Assembly: GCA_026826555.1 (NCBI GenBank)
Contig: JAKSZT010054565.1
Span: forward strand, 9,816,608-9,880,607
DNA: 64,000 bases
Direction: 5' to 3'
DNA from: Tolypeutes matacus
Taxonomy: Eukaryota > Chordata > Mammalia > Cingulata > Chlamyphoridae
Shown: positions 36,467 through 48,350 of the stretch, piece after piece
Position numbering within the stretch: position 1 is the stretch's first letter
Layout of the letters: every line of letters begins with the position of its first letter
Notes under the pieces: generated by a model
What the model was told of the DNA's origin: nothing
Seen by the model: the letters and a program-made list of their open reading frames with translations, nothing else
Databases searched by the model: none
Translations under genes and position numbers: made by a program

Positions 36467-36889
36467 TGCGTCTTAGTTTGGTGTCTCATGGTTTTGCGGC
36501 TAGGAGAAGTCCAAAATCGAAGGGTCAGCAAGGTGATGTTTTCTCTCTAAAGTCTATAACATTCTGGTGCTGGCTACTGGTGATCTTTGGGGTTCCTTGG
36601 CTTGTATCCCTGCCTCTGTCACATGGTGATGTCCTTTCTTTTCTCTTTCAGGTTCCATTGACTTCCTGCTTCCAGCTCCTCTCTCTGGCTTTCTCTCTAT
36701 GCCTGAATCTTCTCCTTATAAAGGACTCCAGTAATCCAGTTAGGACCCAACCTCACTCAGTTGGACTACACCTTAACTTAAGCTAATATCTTCAAGAGAT
36801 CCTATCTACAATGTGTTCACACCATTTAATTGTGGATTAAGATTAAGAATATGTTTTAAATGGGGTACATAATTCAATTTACCATATCT
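36467..36889 (+). mobile_element. LTR/MaLR-like fragment
   Basis: 'gcgtcttagtttggtgtctc', 'ctccttataaaggactccagtaatcc', 'cacaccatttaattgtggatt' and 'ggggtacataattcaatt' have the organisation of MLT/MaLR LTRs. Ends are approximate and no duplication was found. The 145-codon ORF at 36349-36786 starts outside and runs through it, with no family motif. Confidence 0.4.
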
Positions 36890-36968
36890 TGGATGTCAGA
36901 AAACTCAAAGCAACATTTTATATTTATTGCAGTCTAGGTTTCTATGTGAGTGTTTTCTCTTTTACCTT

Positions 36969-38090
36969 TTTTTTTTTTATTATTATTATGGGTAAAAATC
37001 AAAATTCTCACAATACATACAAACATTTGCAAAATGATATATAAATATATATGCATATATGTGTATTTGCTTACAAAAATGTTATTTATATATATATATA
37101 TATATACATATATTTTAAGAGGTGCTTAGATTACCCAAAATATTACATGGAACCCACTGGGATTCCCATGTTGCCCACCTCCCACACCTCCCACCACATC
37201 CCACACAAACATCTCCCACAGTGTGGCCCACCACCCTCAATGAACTTACACATCCTGGAGCCTTGCCACCAACCATAGACCACAGTTCACACTGTAGACC
37301 ACACTCTCTCCCACTCAGTTCTGAGTGGTGTGTGCTGATTTAAAATGGCCTACATCCATTGCCACAACAGTACTCAGGACAACCTCCAACCCCCAAAGAA
37401 GCCCCTGTATTTCAACTGCTCATCCCCTCCCTACCCCAAAAGTGTCAAGTGGCCACTGGCTCCACCTCATTGTTATAATTTCTTGCATTGCTAGAATCAC
37501 CATATGTGAACAAGAGAATACCATCAAGTCCACTCTAGTCCATAGTTCTTCCCCCAATCCTGAGGGGACTGGGATGGTGATGTCCACTCCAACTCCAAGT
37601 GAGAGAGGGCATATATCCCATGGATATGGTGGGAGGGATGATCCTGCCTGCAAATGCAGGCCCTCTCCATTCCTTGGGATGGCCATTGCCCATCGTTGTC
37701 TCCTCACCAGGTGACTTGGATGAGTCCATTGAGCTGTAGGGTAGGAGTTGCAGCTCCACCTAGATTTCATGCACACCTGGCACATAGGTAGGCGGGAGGC
37801 TCCAGTCTCTGGAAGTATACCTAAAAACTCCAGCATCACATGTAGGTTTGAAAAGAAGGGATTGGTGAACCATGTGCAGGGAGGACTTATTTGAGTCCAA
37901 CTCTGTCACTCTCAGGAGCACAGATTCCAAAATAGAACCCACTGATAAGGCATCAGTCTCTGGGGCTATCCCCCCTTATATAGGACCAGGGTGTCTCCAG
38001 AGCTCTCAGGAACCCCAATGAGTGGGGTGATAGGCATTTAGATGTTCTATGAGCTGGCTGGACTTTACCATCCTGGTTCCATTTATCTGG
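36969..38090 (-). mobile_element. young L1 3'UTR-only insertion (type III)
   Basis: A T-rich tail at 36969-36980 is followed by sequence nearly identical to 1648-2346, then about 400 bases absent from that copy ('ggaagtatacctaaaaactcc', 'ctcaggagcacagattcc'). The 5' end is set only roughly. The 139-codon minus-strand ORF inside it recurs in part at 2 kb and is not a gene. Confidence 0.8.
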
Positions 38091-38594
38091 GATCATCATT
38101 AGTATCAGGAACATTAGCCAGCTGGGAGATGCAGCTGTCAGCACGAAGTAGCAAGCAGGAAGAAAATAAATCTGTGGGTAGGTTTATCTGTTGACTTGGT
38201 TCTCTAGTGAGACACTCTCTCCATATTTGTCCCAGGACCATTAAAGTGATAAATATCATCTTCAATGAGGTAAGACCTTTGCCAAGGACAGTTAACGTGA
38301 CTCCTCTGTCTTACTTTCTTATAATACTGGGAACATGAAGCTAGTTAATGTCATGTCAATCTCTCTCCCAATCTGGGTGACAGCAGCTCCTTTGGTGATG
38401 AAATCATGCTCCATTCTCCAGGAAAGTAAGCACTCCTTCTCCTTCATTATCTATCTCTGCAAAAAATCCTAAAAGCAAAAGAAGCATTAGCCTCAGACGT
38501 ATATGTATGACAAGGATTGTGCTCTATTACCCAAAAGTATGCCATTATCTGAACTTCATTGAGATGTTTGTGTAACCTAGATGATCTATTCTTG
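38091..38594. other. no recognised feature; may include more L1 3'UTR
   Basis: The sequence continues from the L1 copy without a clear boundary. No coding motif is visible. Confidence 0.3.
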
Positions 38595-38850
38595 GGGTAA
38601 TAAGAGTAAGGGCTTGGGAGGCAGACAGACCTGGAGACAAGTATCCCCCTGCTTCACTCACATTTACTAAATGTGTGACCTCACATAAGTAACTTCTCCT
38701 TTCTGAGCCTTCTTGCTCATCTATAAAATGGGGCTAATAATAGCATCTACCTTATTGGGATCTTGTGCAGATGGATTAAATGAAACTTTCATGTTAACAA
38801 ATGCCTGGTACATAGTAACTGCACAATCAATGCATTGCTTATTACCTATT
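38595..38850 (+). repeat. MIR SINE, nearly complete
   Basis: 'aagggcttgggaggcagacagacctgg', 'atgtgtgacctcacataagtaac', 'tcatctataaaatggggctaataat', 'aaatgcctggtacatagtaac'. Confidence 0.88.
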
Positions 38851-41722
38851 AAGGATGATAACACCACCCAAAAGCACTTCTCCAGGGAAGCACCTGAGAA
38901 TTGAAGGCATGGATTTTGACAAACCATTTTCCAGGGGACTTTTTAAAACCAGTTCTCAGTTCTCCAAGTTCTGCAGGAGAACAGCAGTTCTAAAACCTTG
39001 CATGATTTGCTATGCTTATGCAGTTCAGAAGACATAACACGCAGCCTTAAATAGAACTAGAGAAAACTGGAGAGTGTATTATAATTGGCCAAAAAAAAAA
39101 AAAAAGACAACAAGCAAAAATCAAGCTCTGTAATTAATGCTCAGCCTTCTATAGACTGTGAAGTTTAACAAAACAATCTAAAGGTCAGAAGTGGAACTTA
39201 CTCAGCTAAACTGAGGTGGGGGGGGGGGAGAACAAGCAAAAGAAAACATCTTGCTGCATGTCTGCTTCCATGTTCTCTAACATGGGATCTTATGTTGGAG
39301 AATTAGAGGAATTCTAATTAAGCCCTTTCATTTTGATTTCTCATTAGATCCTTAGAATATCTGTAGAAAATTAAATCGAACTAGAAACCTCCAACGGGGA
39401 GATTTATCTGATTTAATGTTTTGAAAGAGACTTATTATCTTGTCAGGAATAATTTGAAAATCCAAATAAGAGCAATTGAATCAGCAGAATTTAGGCCTCG
39501 AGATAACAATCATTTTGAACAACCAACCTGAGCATTTAAACAGCTGAAGTGGCATTTCCAAAGCTGCTGCTTCTGGCAATTTTGTCTTTCCAATAACTCG
39601 ACCCTTCCTAGCTGCATCCACCCTCTACCCTCTCCCCTAAAACACCCATCATTTTTAAAAACCATAACAAGAAACCATGGCAATAGCATTAAAACTAAGC
39701 CAATATCTGGGTTCATCACTCTTTCTCTGCTTGTCCTCATTCAATGTCATGTTCTAATTTTGTGTGCAGACAGGCTACAATATTTTTCTCCCTCCACAGG
39801 GTGTCTTTGGTAGTCTGTGTCCTCCATGTGAAATAGCAGCTGACTTTCTCCCTCATCAGATCCTAAGGCTGGGGTTCACAACTAGAAATTATTGGATGAA
39901 TTTCAAAATATAATTTGGGCTCGTTTCTCTACAGCCTCCAAGCTACAGGCAGAGGAAACAAATGTCTTGGAAGATCTGAAGGGACATGTTGTCTCAGTAA
40001 TAACCAGATCATCCAGGTGACCTAAAGGGAGGGGTGTGCTCCCCTCAAGGCTCACTGGGAATCCCTGTGGAGGGCATGTGGATACTAGGATTCATCCCAA
40101 CAACTTTGGCCTTTTTCATAAAGGATGGGGCAGCCAGAGCCCCATAACTCTCCAGCTTTTTTCAACACAGGTTTTTTCAATACAGTGAGATGAGGCTGAT
40201 ATCCATACCCTGCACAAGAATGAAACTGAGGACCTTTAAAGGAGCCCATTGGAGTCAGTCTAGACTTTCTCCAGGCCATGATCTTGCTCTTGCAAGAGCT
40301 CCAGTCATTTGGAAGAACTCAGAAAGCAAAGACCATCTTAGTATGATAGCAAAATTGGATCTGTGAGAGTGCAGATTTAACAAACACCTTGCTCGGACAT
40401 GCAGGGAAAATACTACTTCTTTATCCTATAATTGTTGCCAACTGGTTTGGATAGTGGGGAGAGGATAGGAGGCAGGTAACAAACTTCAATCTTGCCAAAG
40501 AATGGTTTATCCAACTTGTCATTTAAACAATCTCCTATAATTTAGAACAGTCTCTGCTGGGTAAATATGTGATCAATCCAAAGTCTTTTCTTCTTTTCCC
40601 CTCCGGCTATATTCTGAGTGTGAGGAAAGCTTTGAGTCCTCTTGGCATGAAGTCATGACCTGTGGTCCACATGCTGTTACCCTATTCTGAACTTTGCTTT
40701 TGAGAGCCTGGTCTGGTCTGATGGCTGAAATGACATTTGCTTAGGTACCTCTGGCTCTACCTGGCCTGTCATTGGCTCTGGTCATCAAGTTCTCCACCCC
40801 TGATTGCCTCTTCTTCCTGACCCAGGCCTCTACTACCTCAATAGTACTCTCTGTGCCTCTGCATCTCTCATAAGACTGAGAGAGCCAGGAATGCTCCCAC
40901 CTGACCCCAAACTCTATGATGCTGCCATTAGGATCTTGTGCCACATTGGGTGTGGCCATGTTTTTGGTGCTTCTTCTGGGCTATCCCCATTGAAATATGC
41001 TACCTTACAGCCCCCAACCCTGCAATGTTCTTGGTGTCTCCTTATCTGTCAGGACATTTCTGCCCACCCACCAAAGGGTCCACCCAATGAGGGAGAAAGT
41101 GAGGACATGTGTCTGGCATCTTTACCTTACCACTGCTTCTCTTCTTCCCACCTTTCACTCTGGTAGAAGAGGTGACTTTCTTCTCACAATTTATCTCTGT
41201 GAGATATTTACCCTATTTCCCAGGGCGCTGAGTGCCATGGCTTAACCTTACTAGCAGAAGAGAAGTGATCTCTTGATACCATTGAAGAAAATCTACAATC
41301 TGAGTCTATCAGGCATGGCTCTTTATGTCAGAGCCCATGATGAATTGGGGAGAAAGGATTAGCAAGAATAGAAATTAGACTGGTTTAATATCCCCAAAAT
41401 ATCCTCACTAAATTTACAATCCACCCTCCCTTCTAGGGGAAGTGGATTCCAAGGAAAAGCTTTTATTATGAAGCAAGGATGCCCCCTGAAGAAACTGAGA
41501 CAATGAATCTGCCCCACCTAAGGAAGGAAGAAGGTACACAAATATGGGTAGTGTCTGGTAGGATGCACGGTCGGGAGGCTATGGGAAGATCCCCTCTGGA
41601 GGAGAGAAGAGAGATGAGTTACTGGCATCAGGAGAGGACTCTGGGGACAGAGCAGAGATTTTAAAAAGGATTATATTTGAAGGTTAGTCACATGGTATGA
41701 TATTTAAACTCTCTTGCCCCTA
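38851..41722. other. long single-copy stretch, no gene
   Basis: Landmarks are an A-run near 39090-39104 and an 11-G run at 39218-39228. A repeat-free AT-rich block at 39240-39600 has homeobox-like words ('gaattctaattaagcc', 'ctcattagatcc', 'gataacaatcatttt'). The ORF at 40804-41166 (120 codons) has no recognisable domain. The 40730-41250 part could be an old LTR. Confidence 0.35.
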
Positions 41723-41834
41723 GAAATACAGCATTGTGGATTCAGATCTAATAGCACAGCATTGTGGACTCGGATCTAACAGCACAGGCATGTGTATTCT
41801 AATCTAATAGCACAGCATTGTGGAATTGGATCTA
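41723..41834 (+). repeat. 28-bp minisatellite, four units
   Basis: Four head-to-tail 28-bp units lie at 41723, 41751, 41779 and 41807, sharing the pattern 'a.agcacagcattgtgga...gatcta'. Unit 3 is the most diverged. Confidence 0.9.
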
Positions 41835-42599
41835 ATTCTGGAGTGTATGGAAGAAGTGAGCCCGGTGACAAGGTGGGCATAGAATAAGAACCGGAGCTCT
41901 GCACAGGGATCCAGACACACTGCAATCACATTTCTATCTTCCCTTGAGTTCTGCACCTAATGAACTCAGGGGTTGGTAGGTCCCACAAAGTTTTCTTAGT
42001 CACTCCTCTTGATTTTTTTCAGGGGGAATTTATCTATACTTTTTATTGAGCTTTATATATTTTTACCCTCTGCTCCTTACTTCAGATAACGAATCTTTAA
42101 AATTTCTTTAACCATTATAATCAGCTCACAAATATAAAAGTCTAGGCACCTGGGAGAGAGCAAAGAACATGGTATGCACAGATGCTGCTGCCAGCAGTTA
42201 TATGGGGAAGATGAACATGAAACAAAGGATTATTGGATTAGTAAGCAGATTATTCCATGTGTGCAAAGTGCTGCAGTAGAGGAGCTGTGGAGGAGGGATA
42301 TCCCTAGATGGGGTAATCAGGAGATTTGTCATCCTATAGGGATTCAAGAGAGGCTGCCCAGAGGAAGGACTATTTTGCTGAGTTGTCCTGAAGGATGAGA
42401 AGATATGAGCTATAGAAAAAGCAATAAGAAGAACATTCCAGAAAAAGGGACCAAAAAGTGCAAAGCTTGGAAGCAAAAGAGACTTCAACATCTTCTAAGA
42501 CTGAGGGTGGCCAGAATGGATACAGCCAAAGAAGTAAGAGAAGCAGTGGTGAGAAATGGAGCTATTACCAGGGCCTGCCTTGATGGAGACAGCATAGCA

Positions 42600-42815
42600 C
42601 AATGCTAAGTGCACAGATTATGAATGACAGATTGTCTAATTGCTTTGCTCCCTAGGTGGCTGTCCTATGCAAAGTTCTTAACCTGTCTAAGTCACAGTTG
42701 CCTCATCTGTAAAACCAGGAATTGGTACCTGATTTATAGGCTTATTCTGATTATTAAATGAGTTAATCTACAAAAAGCACTTAGCCTGGCACATAGCAAA
42801 CAATAAATGCTATGC
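42600..42815 (+). repeat. MIR SINE, nearly complete
   Basis: 'tgctaagtgcacagattatgaatg', 'aagttcttaacctgtctaag', 'cagttgcctcatctgtaaaac', 'cttagcctggcacatagcaaac'. Confidence 0.85.
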
Positions 42816-42987
42816 ATGACCTTGTGGGCTATGATGAGGAATTTGAATTATATTTTAACAGCAATGAGGAACCATCAATGAGTTTTAAGAGGAAGAATCT
42901 GTCCTGAGCTTTTAGAAAGCACTGCTCTGACACAGAAAGGAGGAGGGTTTGTGGGAATAGTAGAAATGAGGGGACCACTCAAGTGAT

Positions 42988-43552
42988 TGTGGTGGATATG
43001 GGGGATTGGCTCATTTAATGTTCAAGTCAGCCTTCCTCGACCATGCCTCCCTACACTGCAGAGTCTCCAGAAGATTAAGTTCAAAAGCAAGTTTTGGAGC
43101 AGATTAGATTCTACCAACTAGATTCATTCTGTAGATCCAAAAGGTGGAGGAGAGGTAGAGGCCATCTTTCTGCTGCTGTGGGGTTTCAGCTGGTAAGACT
43201 GGTCTTGGCCATTGGCTTTTTCTGAAGCAAACTTCCAGGTCAGCCACCAGCTTCATGGTGTCCAGGAGCAGCTTCAGTGGCTTTGTGACCTCCACACCAC
43301 ATCTAAGGTGGTGTGCTCTTGAAGTCAATATTTCCAATGACAGCTTCCTGAATCCTTGCCTTACTGATGGTGGTAGGGGTAGCAGTTGCCTGCTGGACCT
43401 GTTCTGTGGTGGTATTCTGAGTGCTATTTCTGGAGGCCTAACCCAGAGCCTTCCAGTCCTTCCAGGGTCGTGCAAGCTCCTTATTTCCAGTTTGAATCCC
43501 TTTCTACTTAAAAGCTAGAGTGATTGTCTATAACTAACCTCCAACTGATATA
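42988..43552 (+). mobile_element. LTR (ERVL-like), solo
   Basis: It begins 'tgtggtggatatggggg' and ends 'cctccaactgatata'. Near-duplicates gtgat (42983-42987) and gagat (43553-43557) flank it. The old purine-rich repeat resumes on the far side, which supports a discrete insertion. Orientation and family are inference. The 123-codon minus-strand ORF inside has no retroviral motif. Confidence 0.5.
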
Positions 43553-44300
43553 GAGATTATTGAAATACTTCAGACAAGAAAAATGATGGCCTAAATGAGC
43601 ACAATGACACAGAGAATGAGTAGAAAAGGATATATTTGAGAGATATTGAAGAGGTGGAATAAATAGAGCTCAATGATTGATTGAATATCAGGTGAGGGAG
43701 GAATAACAGCTATTAAGTTTTTGACCTGAGAAATTAAGTGGATGCTGTGTCATTTCCTAAGACTATCAAGATAGGAGTCGCAGGGATTTTGTTGGAAAAG
43801 CTAAGCATTCGATTCTGGACATATTCTGTTTATGGCATATTTGAAACATCCATTTGAAATGTGGCAAAGGCCGTTGAGTATATCAGTCTGGAGCTCACAG
43901 GAAAAGACTTGGTTGGATATTTAGGAATTCATGTTGTAGAGAGGTGATTAAACCCTTAGTAATGCATAAGGTTGCTTGAGGAAAGTGCAGAGTGAGAAAA
44001 GTTAGGATTCAGAGAAATCTCTGAGGGACATGAACATTTAAAGGATATTTAAAGGAAGAGAAATTGACAAAGGAGTCTAATTTGATCAGCTACACAGGCA
44101 GGAGGAATGTATGGGTAGAGAGGCGAGAAGAGAATGCAAGAAGAATGAAGGAGAGGAATCTAGCAGGATGGGAACTTAAAAATGTCCATTAGATATAGCA
44201 ACATGGAGGTCAGAGGTGAAGTGGCAGAAGAAGAAACCAGATTGGTGTAGGTTGATAAAAGAGTAGGAGGTGAGGAAATAGAGAAGTTACACGTAATCAA

Positions 44301-44800
44301 CAGCATGTGGTAGCATTCAACAGCTCATATGCCAAAAAAGGTCAAAATAACAAGAGTGATGGGTACATCCTTAATGGGTCCCTTTCTGGCTATATCTTGA
44401 CTCCCTCAAAAATCTCTAATCTTTCTATAGCATGGTCTTTTCTATATTCTGCACATGAGGGGAAAATGTAAATGCAAAACAAATATTTACAAACTCCAAC
44501 AGCGTAATGCTGAAGTTTGGCTGTGAAAGAGAAGAGAGAAAGCTAGGGCAGTAGCTGGAAAGGAAAAGAGGTTGAGGGAAGATTTGTTTTTTAGATGAGA
44601 GAGGCTTGAGCATATTTCAGTACTGATAGGAAGGAGCAAATAAAGAGAAAAGGATTTTGATTGTGCAAAGTTCTTGGGAGGTAGCACAGCCAGGGCCCAG
44701 AGCACAGAAAAAGGCAATGGCCTTGATCACTCAGGTCCAACAGGAAGAAAGAAGAAAAAATGTAGGTGGTTATCTTGGGTCAAGTTTCCTAAAAGCAGAG
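44301..44800. other. no clear feature; old repeat continuing
   Basis: Purine-rich. The 44700-44800 part continues at 59798 when the L1 stack is removed ('cctgatatgaggctttt'). Confidence 0.35.
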
Positions 44801-44870
44801 CCTGATATGAGGCTTTTTTTTTTTTAAAGAAGCTTTAGATTACATGAATGTTATATCAAAAATATAGGGG

Positions 44871-44964
44871 AGGGAGTGGATGTGGCTCAAATGGTTGGGC
44901 GTCGGTCTCCCGTATGGAGGGACCTGGGTTCGATCCCCGGGACCTCCTGGTAAAATTAAAAAAA

Positions 44965-44982
<18 letters not shown>
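44871..44982 (+). mobile_element. tRNA-derived SINE in the outer L1 tail
   Basis: A clear A box ('gtggctcaaatggttgg') and near-perfect B box ('gggttcgatcccc', about 44927-44939) are followed by an A tail that grades into an (AT)n run to about 45011. It lies within the outer L1's 3' end ('atatcaaaaatataggg' left, 'gggattcccatatacccc' right). Confidence 0.85.
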
Positions 44983-45013
<31 letters not shown>

Positions 45014-45887
45014 GATTCCCATATACCCCACCCCTCCTCCTCTTACATTTTCCCCATTAACAACATCTTTCATTAGTGTGGTACATTTGTTACAATTGAT
45101 GAACACTTATTGAAGCACTGCTACTAACCATGGTCTATAGTTTACATTATAGTTTGCACTTTGCACGATACAATTTTATAGGTTTTGACAAAATGTATAA
45201 TGGCCTGTATCCATCATTGCAATGTCATGCAGAACAATTCCAATGTCCCCAAAAAGCCCCATATTATACCTGTTCTTCTCTCTCCCTCCCATTAGAACCT
45301 CTGGTGGCCACTGCCTTTATATCAATGTTACAAGTTCTTCCATTGTTAGAATAATAAGTCTATAACAGAATAATAAATCTACTTTAATCCATGGTTGTAT
45401 TCCCCCTTCTGTTGGTTCATTCCTCAGTCTTGAAGATTTTGGGATGGTGATGCCCACTCTGTTTCTGATTGAGAGGGAACCTAGATCCCGTGGGGCAGAT
45501 GGATGGAACTGTCTTGCTTGAAGTTGTAGATACTCTCTGTTTTAGGGGATCTGCTATATTGGGGAGAGTATATTCCAAAGTAAGGCCCATTGGCAGGGTG
45601 CCGAATTCCTGAGATTGTCTGCCCTGCCTATAGTGTCTAGATGTCTCTAGAGCCCCCAGGAGTCCTTCTGTTTGAGGCACTGTTTACTGTGGCAGTCAAT
45701 TAGATCCTCCTGAGATGTGCATAAGCGTAACCACTGGAATGACTTCCCGACTCACTTCGAAATCTCTTAGCCATAAAAACTCACTTGTATTTAATATTTC
45801 TCCCTTTTAGTCAAGGTTATTTTCCAGATGCATGGCTAGTTGGCGCTTGATAATAATCCCTCAGTGCCAGGGAAGCTCATCCTAGGG

Positions 45888-46079
45888 TAGGGGTTCTTAA
45901 CCTTTTTTGTTCCATGGACCCCTTTGCTTGTCAAGTGAAAACCACGGACCCCTTACTAAGTCCACACTATACTGTGTATTATTTAGTAAATATACAACAC
46001 CTGAACCACCACATCCCCACAAGAATAATGTTTTTTTTTTAGTTTAAATTCAAGCTCATGGACCCCTTAAGACCCCCTG
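45888..46079. mobile_element. nonautonomous hAT-type DNA transposon (192 bp)
   Basis: A perfect 8-bp duplication (tcctaggg) lies at 45880-45887 and 46080-46087. The termini read 'taggggttcttaacc' and 'gaccccctg'. Removing it restores the L1 3'UTR word 'ctcatcctagggagtcatgtcccac'. It is homologous to 30026-30216 along its whole length. It must be younger than the outer L1. Confidence 0.92.
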
Positions 46080-47617
46080 TCCTAGGGAGTCATGTCCCAC
46101 ACTGGGGTGGGGGATAATGTGTTTATATGCTGAATTTGGCTTAGAGAGAGGCCACATTTGAACAACAAGGAGACTTTCTGGAGGTAAACCTTTGGCAATA
46201 TGTAATACTAGGCTATGCTTCCATTTCAAATGAACAAGGTTCATAAGTACAATCATCAGTATCAAGGGCCTGGCATAATGGGTCTGTATTCCTTCGCTAA
46301 ACATTACCCTTACACTCGGGGCACTCTTGCTGTTCCCCTTCTGTGATCCAAAACCTCTCCAAAAATGAAGCCAACAAATTAACCAAATAAAATGAATAAG
46401 AAATGAAATAATAATTTAAACAATAACCAATAAAATGCAAAAAATTTTAAAACAATTTGAAAGAAAAAATTGTCTTTCATCACTGTAAGATCTGTCATCT
46501 TGTGTGTACAGTGACATTTTCTTCCATATATTCCCCCAGTGTCTCATTTTTTTCATTTTATCTTCAAAAAAACTTTAAGATACAGAAAAGTCACATAAGG
46601 AATACAGATGATTCCCATATACCCCACGACCTCCCCCTTTCCCCCTCTCCCTTATTAATAACATTTTATATGTGTATGGTACATTTGTTGCAATTAATGT
46701 ACAAATATTGAAGCATTGCTACTAACCATGGTCAATGATTTACATTATGGTTTATATTTTGGATCGTACACTTTTACAGGCTTTGACAAAATTTGAAGGG
46801 TCTTGTATCTGTTATTACAAGATCATGCTGAACAATTCTAATGTCCTAAAAATGCCCTAAGTTCCATCTGTTCTATTCTTTCCTCTCTCTCCCCTTGGAA
46901 CCTATGGTAATCACTAAGTTTCAATATTTGAAGAATAAGATTCATTACTTATTATTACTAGCAATAATATTGAGGGCTTGACATATTGGTCTGTTTTCTT
47001 TTATTAGGCACTGCCTATGTTCTCAAGGGATTCTTGCCCTCTAACTGAGAACATAGCAGGACTCCCTAGGATGGGAGTTTGATATTTTCTTGATTATTGT
47101 GTGGGTCTCTACCCACTTATATAACACACTATGACAAAATGAACACTTACATATTCCATAGAAACCTGCCCCAGGTGTGCCCTGTCCCTTGTATGCCCCC
47201 ACATTCAACATGCTAAACAGTAACCCTCCCCTGCCATATTTGCCAAAAGAACATCCCAAACATTGTAGTTTTAACCACAGACCTGTAAATCCCCAGATTT
47301 TTCCTGCTCCTTCCTCCCACCCTCCCCCCAGTTCCATGGATGGTCCAACCCAATCCTTCCACCCTACTCCCCTTCACATTCCAGCACCATCAAACCCATC
47401 ACATCACTGCACCACTGAACCCTGATCCACTTCCAAGCCACCCCCTTCCATCTTATCACAGATTCTGCCCATATTGAGCACCAGCTCACCACCCTCTACT
47501 CCCTTTCTGTCTCCTGATAAACCTATGTTCCAGACTCTAGCTCTGTGAGTCTGCTCAATTTGCTTAAGTCATATCAGTGAGGTCATGTAATATTTGTACT
47601 TCAGTGATTGACTTACT

Positions 47618-48190
47618 TCATTCAACATAAAAGTCTTCAAAATTCATCCATGTTTCTCCTGAGTTAATACTGCATTCTTTCTTAGAGCTGAGTAATATTC
47701 CATTGTATGAATATACCACATTTTGCTTATCCGTTTTTCTGTGGATAGATACTTGGGTTGCTTCCAGTTTTTGGCTAGAGTGAATTTTTGCAATTTTTGG
47801 CAAAAGTTCAATGCCACTATGAACACTGGTGTCTCTGCTTTCAATTCTTCTATGTATATACCCAGAAGTGGGATTGATGGATTATATGGAAGTTCTAGAG
47901 TTAGCTTCCTGAGGAACTGCCAAACTGTCCTCCACAATGGACTCACATTCTACATTCTCACCAGCAGTGGGTAAGTGTTCCCTTTCTTCCACATTTTCTC
48001 CTACACTTGTAGTCCTCTGGGTTTTTAAAAAATAGACATCAGTCTAATAATAGGTATAAAATGATATCTCATTATAGTTTTAATTTGCATTTCCCTAATA
48101 GGTAGTGATGTTAAGCATGTTTTCATGTGCTTTTTAGCCATTTGTATTTCCTCTTTGAAGAAGTGTCTATTTAAATCTCTTGCACATTTT
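47618..48190 (-). pseudogene. L1 ORF2 C-terminus of the middle L1
   Basis: The open stretch 47946-47644 carries the ORF2 C-terminal words '[11 protein letters not shown]', 'LGIYIEELKAET' and 'YIHTMEYYSALRKN'. The frame breaks on both sides. It joins the ORF2 part beginning at 54481 when the inner L1 is removed. Confidence 0.8.
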
Positions 48191-48323
48191 TTACAAATAG
48201 ATTTTATTGATACCTATTAATAAAGCATACATCCATCCAAAGTATACAATCAATGGTATTCAGTTTAGTCACATAGTTTTGCATTCATTCCTTCAATCAT
48301 TTTTAGAACATTTCCATTACTCC

Positions 48324-48350
48324 AATAATAATAATAATAATAATAATAAT
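48324..48350. repeat. (AAT)n microsatellite in L1 3'UTR
   Basis: Nine AAT units lie within the inner L1's 3'UTR. Confidence 0.95.

Larger units (their letters stand above)
42190..44300 (-). repeat. ancient purine-rich repeat, probably L2-related
   Basis: 'gaagaacattccagaaaaaggg', 'aaaagtgcaaagcttgg', 'cagacaagaaaaatgatggcc', 'ggacatattctgttt...', 'gtctggagctcacaggaaaag' and 'tagcaacatggaggtcagagg' follow, in order, a long dispersed purine-rich repeat common in mammals. It is interrupted by a MIR (42600-42815) and an LTR (42988-43552). The family name is uncertain. Confidence 0.4.

Noticed and set aside
36349..36786. 145-codon plus-strand ORF
   Set aside because: It runs from single-copy sequence into an LTR-like fragment, with no domain or splice-type structure.
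37420..37839. 139-codon minus-strand ORF with a related ORF at 2087-2356
   Set aside because: Recurrence is explained by two copies of the same L1 3'UTR. The reading frames are not both maintained.
40804..41166. 120-codon ORF as a possible coding exon or ERV remnant
   Set aside because: No retroviral or cellular domain motif was seen. Kept only as unassigned sequence.
48324..48350. CRISPR-like or regulatory array from regular repeats
   Set aside because: It is a plain AAT microsatellite inside an L1 3'UTR. CRISPR is not expected in this mammalian DNA.
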